Source of the DNA: CAZNOG01 sp964574635
Lineage (GTDB): Bacteria > Bacteroidota > Bacteroidia > Flavobacteriales_D > Cryomorphaceae
Reading direction: 5' to 3'
DNA: 64,000 bases
Assembly: GCA_964574635.1 (NCBI GenBank)
Contig: CAZNOG010000006.1
Span: 108,940 to 172,939, forward strand
Of the stretch, positions 61,906-64,000 are shown in pieces. Under the pieces are notes generated by a model, which saw only the letters and a list, made by a program, of their open reading frames with translations, made no database searches and had not been told where the DNA came from. A program made the position numbers and the translations under genes. The number at the start of each line of letters is the position of its first letter. The stretch's first letter is position 1.

Positions 61906-63627
61906 TCAGTGAAAAACCGACGTTCGCAACCGCACGTCATCGGTGAGGAACGACGCCCCACCCGGGTTTCTCAATAATATGCGCAAAGAGTCGGTGGCAC
62001 GGCGCACGGGCAAAATCAAAGTAAATCGCAAATCCCGCTGTTGACCGCCCGTTAATACCGGCACGTCTTTCACTGGGTTCGCAATATGGTAGTACGTTTC
62101 CGCCGCACCGCCCTTCAAACGAAAATCGATCAGAACGGGCATTTGCTCCGGAGGTTCGCTTTTCTCGGTATACCCCATTTCGAGTTCCAAAAAAGAGTCC
62201 CGTCCATTCACGTAGGCGGTGTCCAACGCAAGTTCGAGCAGCACGATCTCCTCCTGCCCTTGTATGCGCATGGACGGTAAAACCGTGTCCAAGACAACGG
62301 TCCGCTCCGAGTGAAACGGCTCGATGTCGGCGACCCCGCCCAAAACGTGTCTGTACCTCTCGTCGAGCTTCCCGAAGACGTATCGGTATTTGGCGAAAGA
62401 CATGTCGGCAGGCAACAATATGCCCATGCGGTATTGATGTGATTGGAACAAATTCAATCCCAGGCAGATGACGACAAACGAGGCGATGACCGCCGCGAAC
62501 CACTTTCGCCGTGCGGCATCGACGCAATACGCGATTGGAATGCACAGCACGGTATAAAAATCGATGAACGCGCGGTGACCGAATGAGGATCCGAAATACC
62601 AATTCCACCACGAACTGATAAAATACAAGATCGCCAAGGTGAACAACCCGAGTACGGCGAATCGATACCGATTACGGCGGTACGCGGCGATCATTCCCGG
62701 AAATATCAGCAACAACGCAGGTGTGTACACGAACAAGCCCTTCCGGAATCCGAAAAGCACTTCGGCAATTCGGGGATCGCCAAAATAAAATCCTTCGTCA
62801 TGGTATCCGTAGAGCACCAGCTCTCCGGTCTGGATGTACCACAGTACTTGCTGAATACTTGCAATGGCCACGACGATTGCCACCGTGGGAATCAGCAAGG
62901 CCGGCTTCCGAAAAAAAGACCGCGCCACGGACAGGAAGTGACTTGGGTTTTCGGCCAATAGAGGAAGGGCGAGCAGCACCAGCACATTGAACGGACGAAT
63001 GAGGAGGATGATTCCGAGAAACACTGCGGAGATCAATAGATCGGCCCTTCGCCGTCCGTCCAGGTACCGTTTGACGAACAGGAGAAAGCAGGAGATGGCG
63101 AAGAAGGAATAGACGTGGGAAAAAGCCGGTGCGGCTGTCGTATAGTACAGCAAATTGGTGCCGAAGGCGAGCAGGCACAGCACGACAACGATGGTGGAAG
63201 TCCCGAAATTCAACCTTCTCAACAACCCGGCGAGGGCGGTAATTCCCGCCAGGAAGTAAAACAGCGCGGCGATGGTCATGGTTTTTTGGAATCCCGTTCC
63301 GTAGCCATCGTACGGCAGGTCCAGGATTTCGTAGTACAGGCAGGTGGTCAGGAAAAAGGGAGCAACCAGCAGTGGTGTGCCCGCGTTGTATTTATTCAGT
63401 GGCCCATACGGCGTATCGCGAATGTAGCGGTAATCGGGCGCTTCATCCCCGAAGGTGCCGGCGATGAAAATCGACGGGAGATACATGTAATACCCCCTGC
63501 CGTCACTGCTGATAGTGAGTGGATACTTCTCGCCCGGAAGAGGTTGCCAGACCAGCCCCACGACGAGAATGGAGTAGACCACGCCAATGGCGGCGACACA
63601 GACGGCTATGGAATTTCGGACATTCAT
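61906..63627 (-). CDS. Multi-span membrane protein, GT-C-like glycosyltransferase fold
   Basis: A 573-residue protein with 10-11 membrane helices and a soluble C-terminal domain of about 150 residues. The first loop has the D-G-x-G-Y-Y-x-Y-L-P signature SSDGRGYYMYLPSIF, as in GT-C-type mannosyl/arabinosyl transferases and related polyprenyl-phosphate-dependent enzymes; this fits glycosylation at the membrane. The substrate is unknown. It is bracketed by two identical 124-bp direct repeats. Confidence 0.65.
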   Translation of the reverse strand: MNVRNSIAVCVAAIGVVYSILVVGLVWQPLPGEKYPLTISSDGRGYYMYLPSIFIAGTFGDEAPDYRYIRDTPYGPLNKYNAGTPLLVAPFFLTTCLYYEILDLPYDGYGTGFQKTMTIAALFYFLAGITALAGLLRRLNFGTSTIVVVLCLLAFGTNLLYYTTAAPAFSHVYSFFAISCFLLFVKRYLDGRRRADLLISAVFLGIILLIRPFNVLVLLALPLLAENPSHFLSVARSFFRKPALLIPTVAIVVAIASIQQVLWYIQTGELVLYGYHDEGFYFGDPRIAEVLFGFRKGLFVYTPALLLIFPGMIAAYRRNRYRFAVLGLFTLAILYFISSWWNWYFGSSFGHRAFIDFYTVLCIPIAYCVDAARRKWFAAVIASFVVICLGLNLFQSHQYRMGILLPADMSFAKYRYVFGKLDERYRHVLGGVADIEPFHSERTVVLDTVLPSMRIQGQEEIVLLELALDTAYVNGRDSFLELEMGYTEKSEPPEQMPVLIDFRLKGGAAETYYHIANPVKDVPVLTGGQQRDLRFTLILPVRRATDSLRILLRNPGGASFLTDDVRLRTSVFH

Positions 63628-63798
63628 CGAAGCATTCCCTCGTGCGATCCCTCACAACGAGGCATTCCCGACCACAAAGACAAATTAAGGAAATCTTTAA
63701 GAGCTTTGGGGGTATTCGTCTTTGAGAGACTAAAGCGTGACATTCCTGAAAAAAAACGCCCTCGGAAAATCGTCGCCCCCGAACCTCTTCGGGTAAAA
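63628..63798. other. Promoter-side flank of the membrane gene
   Basis: About 170 nt without a gene. It holds the 5' region of the membrane gene; no clear TTTG-N19-TAnnTTTG pair was found. Confidence 0.3.
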
Positions 63799-63922
63799 TC
63801 CTCGCAATAACACAAATACGTCGCCACCTGTCCGTCATCGCGAGCCACCGGCGCGGCGATCCGGAACAGTCCGATAGCCGATCCGAGCACACCGTCGCTT
63901 GGCCCGAGTCACACTCCCCCCA
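63799..63922 (+). repeat. 124-bp direct repeat, copy B
   Basis: Identical to 61725-61848. Confidence 0.9.
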
Positions 63923-63929
63923 TCACCCC

Positions 63930-64000
63930 ACCTTCCACCCCTCCTCTACCTCCTCAACCTCCTCCACTTCCTCTACCTCCTCCACCTCCTCCACCTCCTC
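63930..64000. repeat. CTCCTC-type tandem hexamer array B
   Basis: Longer version of array A, about 11 units, running into the window edge. Confidence 0.7.

Noticed and set aside
1..64000. tRNA or rRNA genes
   Set aside because: No cloverleaf with a GTTCRANNC T-loop or rRNA segment was seen in the gaps; the few TTCGA strings lie in coding regions.
1..64000. Transposons or IS elements
   Set aside because: No transposase-like protein is present; the direct repeats near the right end are not inverted and lack a mobility gene between them.

Overview
The window is a Bacteroidota chromosome segment, most likely a GC-rich member of the Flavobacteriales (Cryomorphaceae-like). The evidence for this is several secreted proteins ending in type A sorting domains of the type IX secretion system (T9SS), promoters of the TTTG-N19-TAnnTTTG type, leaderless starts, a DnaX without the zinc-binding cysteines, Rho with a long Q-rich insertion, and Bacteroidota-typical families (DUF5723, DUF4199, PD40/TPR/OmpA proteins, short QueE, Mpl). 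No rRNA, tRNA, CRISPR array, insertion sequence or prophage was found.

Layout. 0.1-7.4 kb: three T9SS cargo genes (an esterase with an N-terminal CBM-like region, a four-module CBM-like protein, a jelly-roll-like protein), a DUF1328 peptide and a sugar-type MFS transporter. 7.6-15 kb: small membrane proteins, a DUF5723 barrel, a YdbS/YdbT-like PH-domain pair, succinate-semialdehyde dehydrogenase and a barrel protein. 15-19.7 kb: the rpsF-rpsR-rplI operon and dnaX. 18.7-22 kb: a polyamine operon (arginine decarboxylase, agmatinase, deoxyhypusine-synthase-like enzyme) divergent from a degenerate aspartoacylase-like gene. 23.4-29.7 kb: an NHL-repeat protein, a TPR lipoprotein, bcp-recA and rarA. 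29.7-32.1 kb: an AT-richer pair of secreted genes. 32.2-36.4 kb: a PD40/OmpA protein, queE, and a 6S-like RNA. 36.7-45.6 kb: rho, a YdjM-like hydrolase, mpl, an MBL-fold hydrolase, a large structured RNA candidate, recR and a fused glycosyltransferase. 45.7-56.4 kb: an E2 acyltransferase, two PD40 proteins, an exonuclease/FAH pair, DUF4412, tandem barrel paralogues and a lipoprotein. 56.6-64 kb: a 1,665-residue mosaic T9SS protein and a multi-membrane-span GT-C-like protein bracketed by 124-bp identical direct repeats.

Main points for a second look: (1) a 190-nt RNA at 35361-35550 with a closed terminal stem and U-tail, resembling 6S RNA; (2) a long nested helix (38 bp in five steps) upstream of recR; (3) a dispersed 15-bp motif CACCCACAAAAACCC, five exact and four near copies, biased to one strand and mostly intergenic, with one copy read in frame in the dnaX linker; (4) identical direct repeats around the last membrane gene; (5) three genes whose -7 box lies exactly 4 nt before the start codon. 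All functional statements are from reading the sequence; no database search was run.
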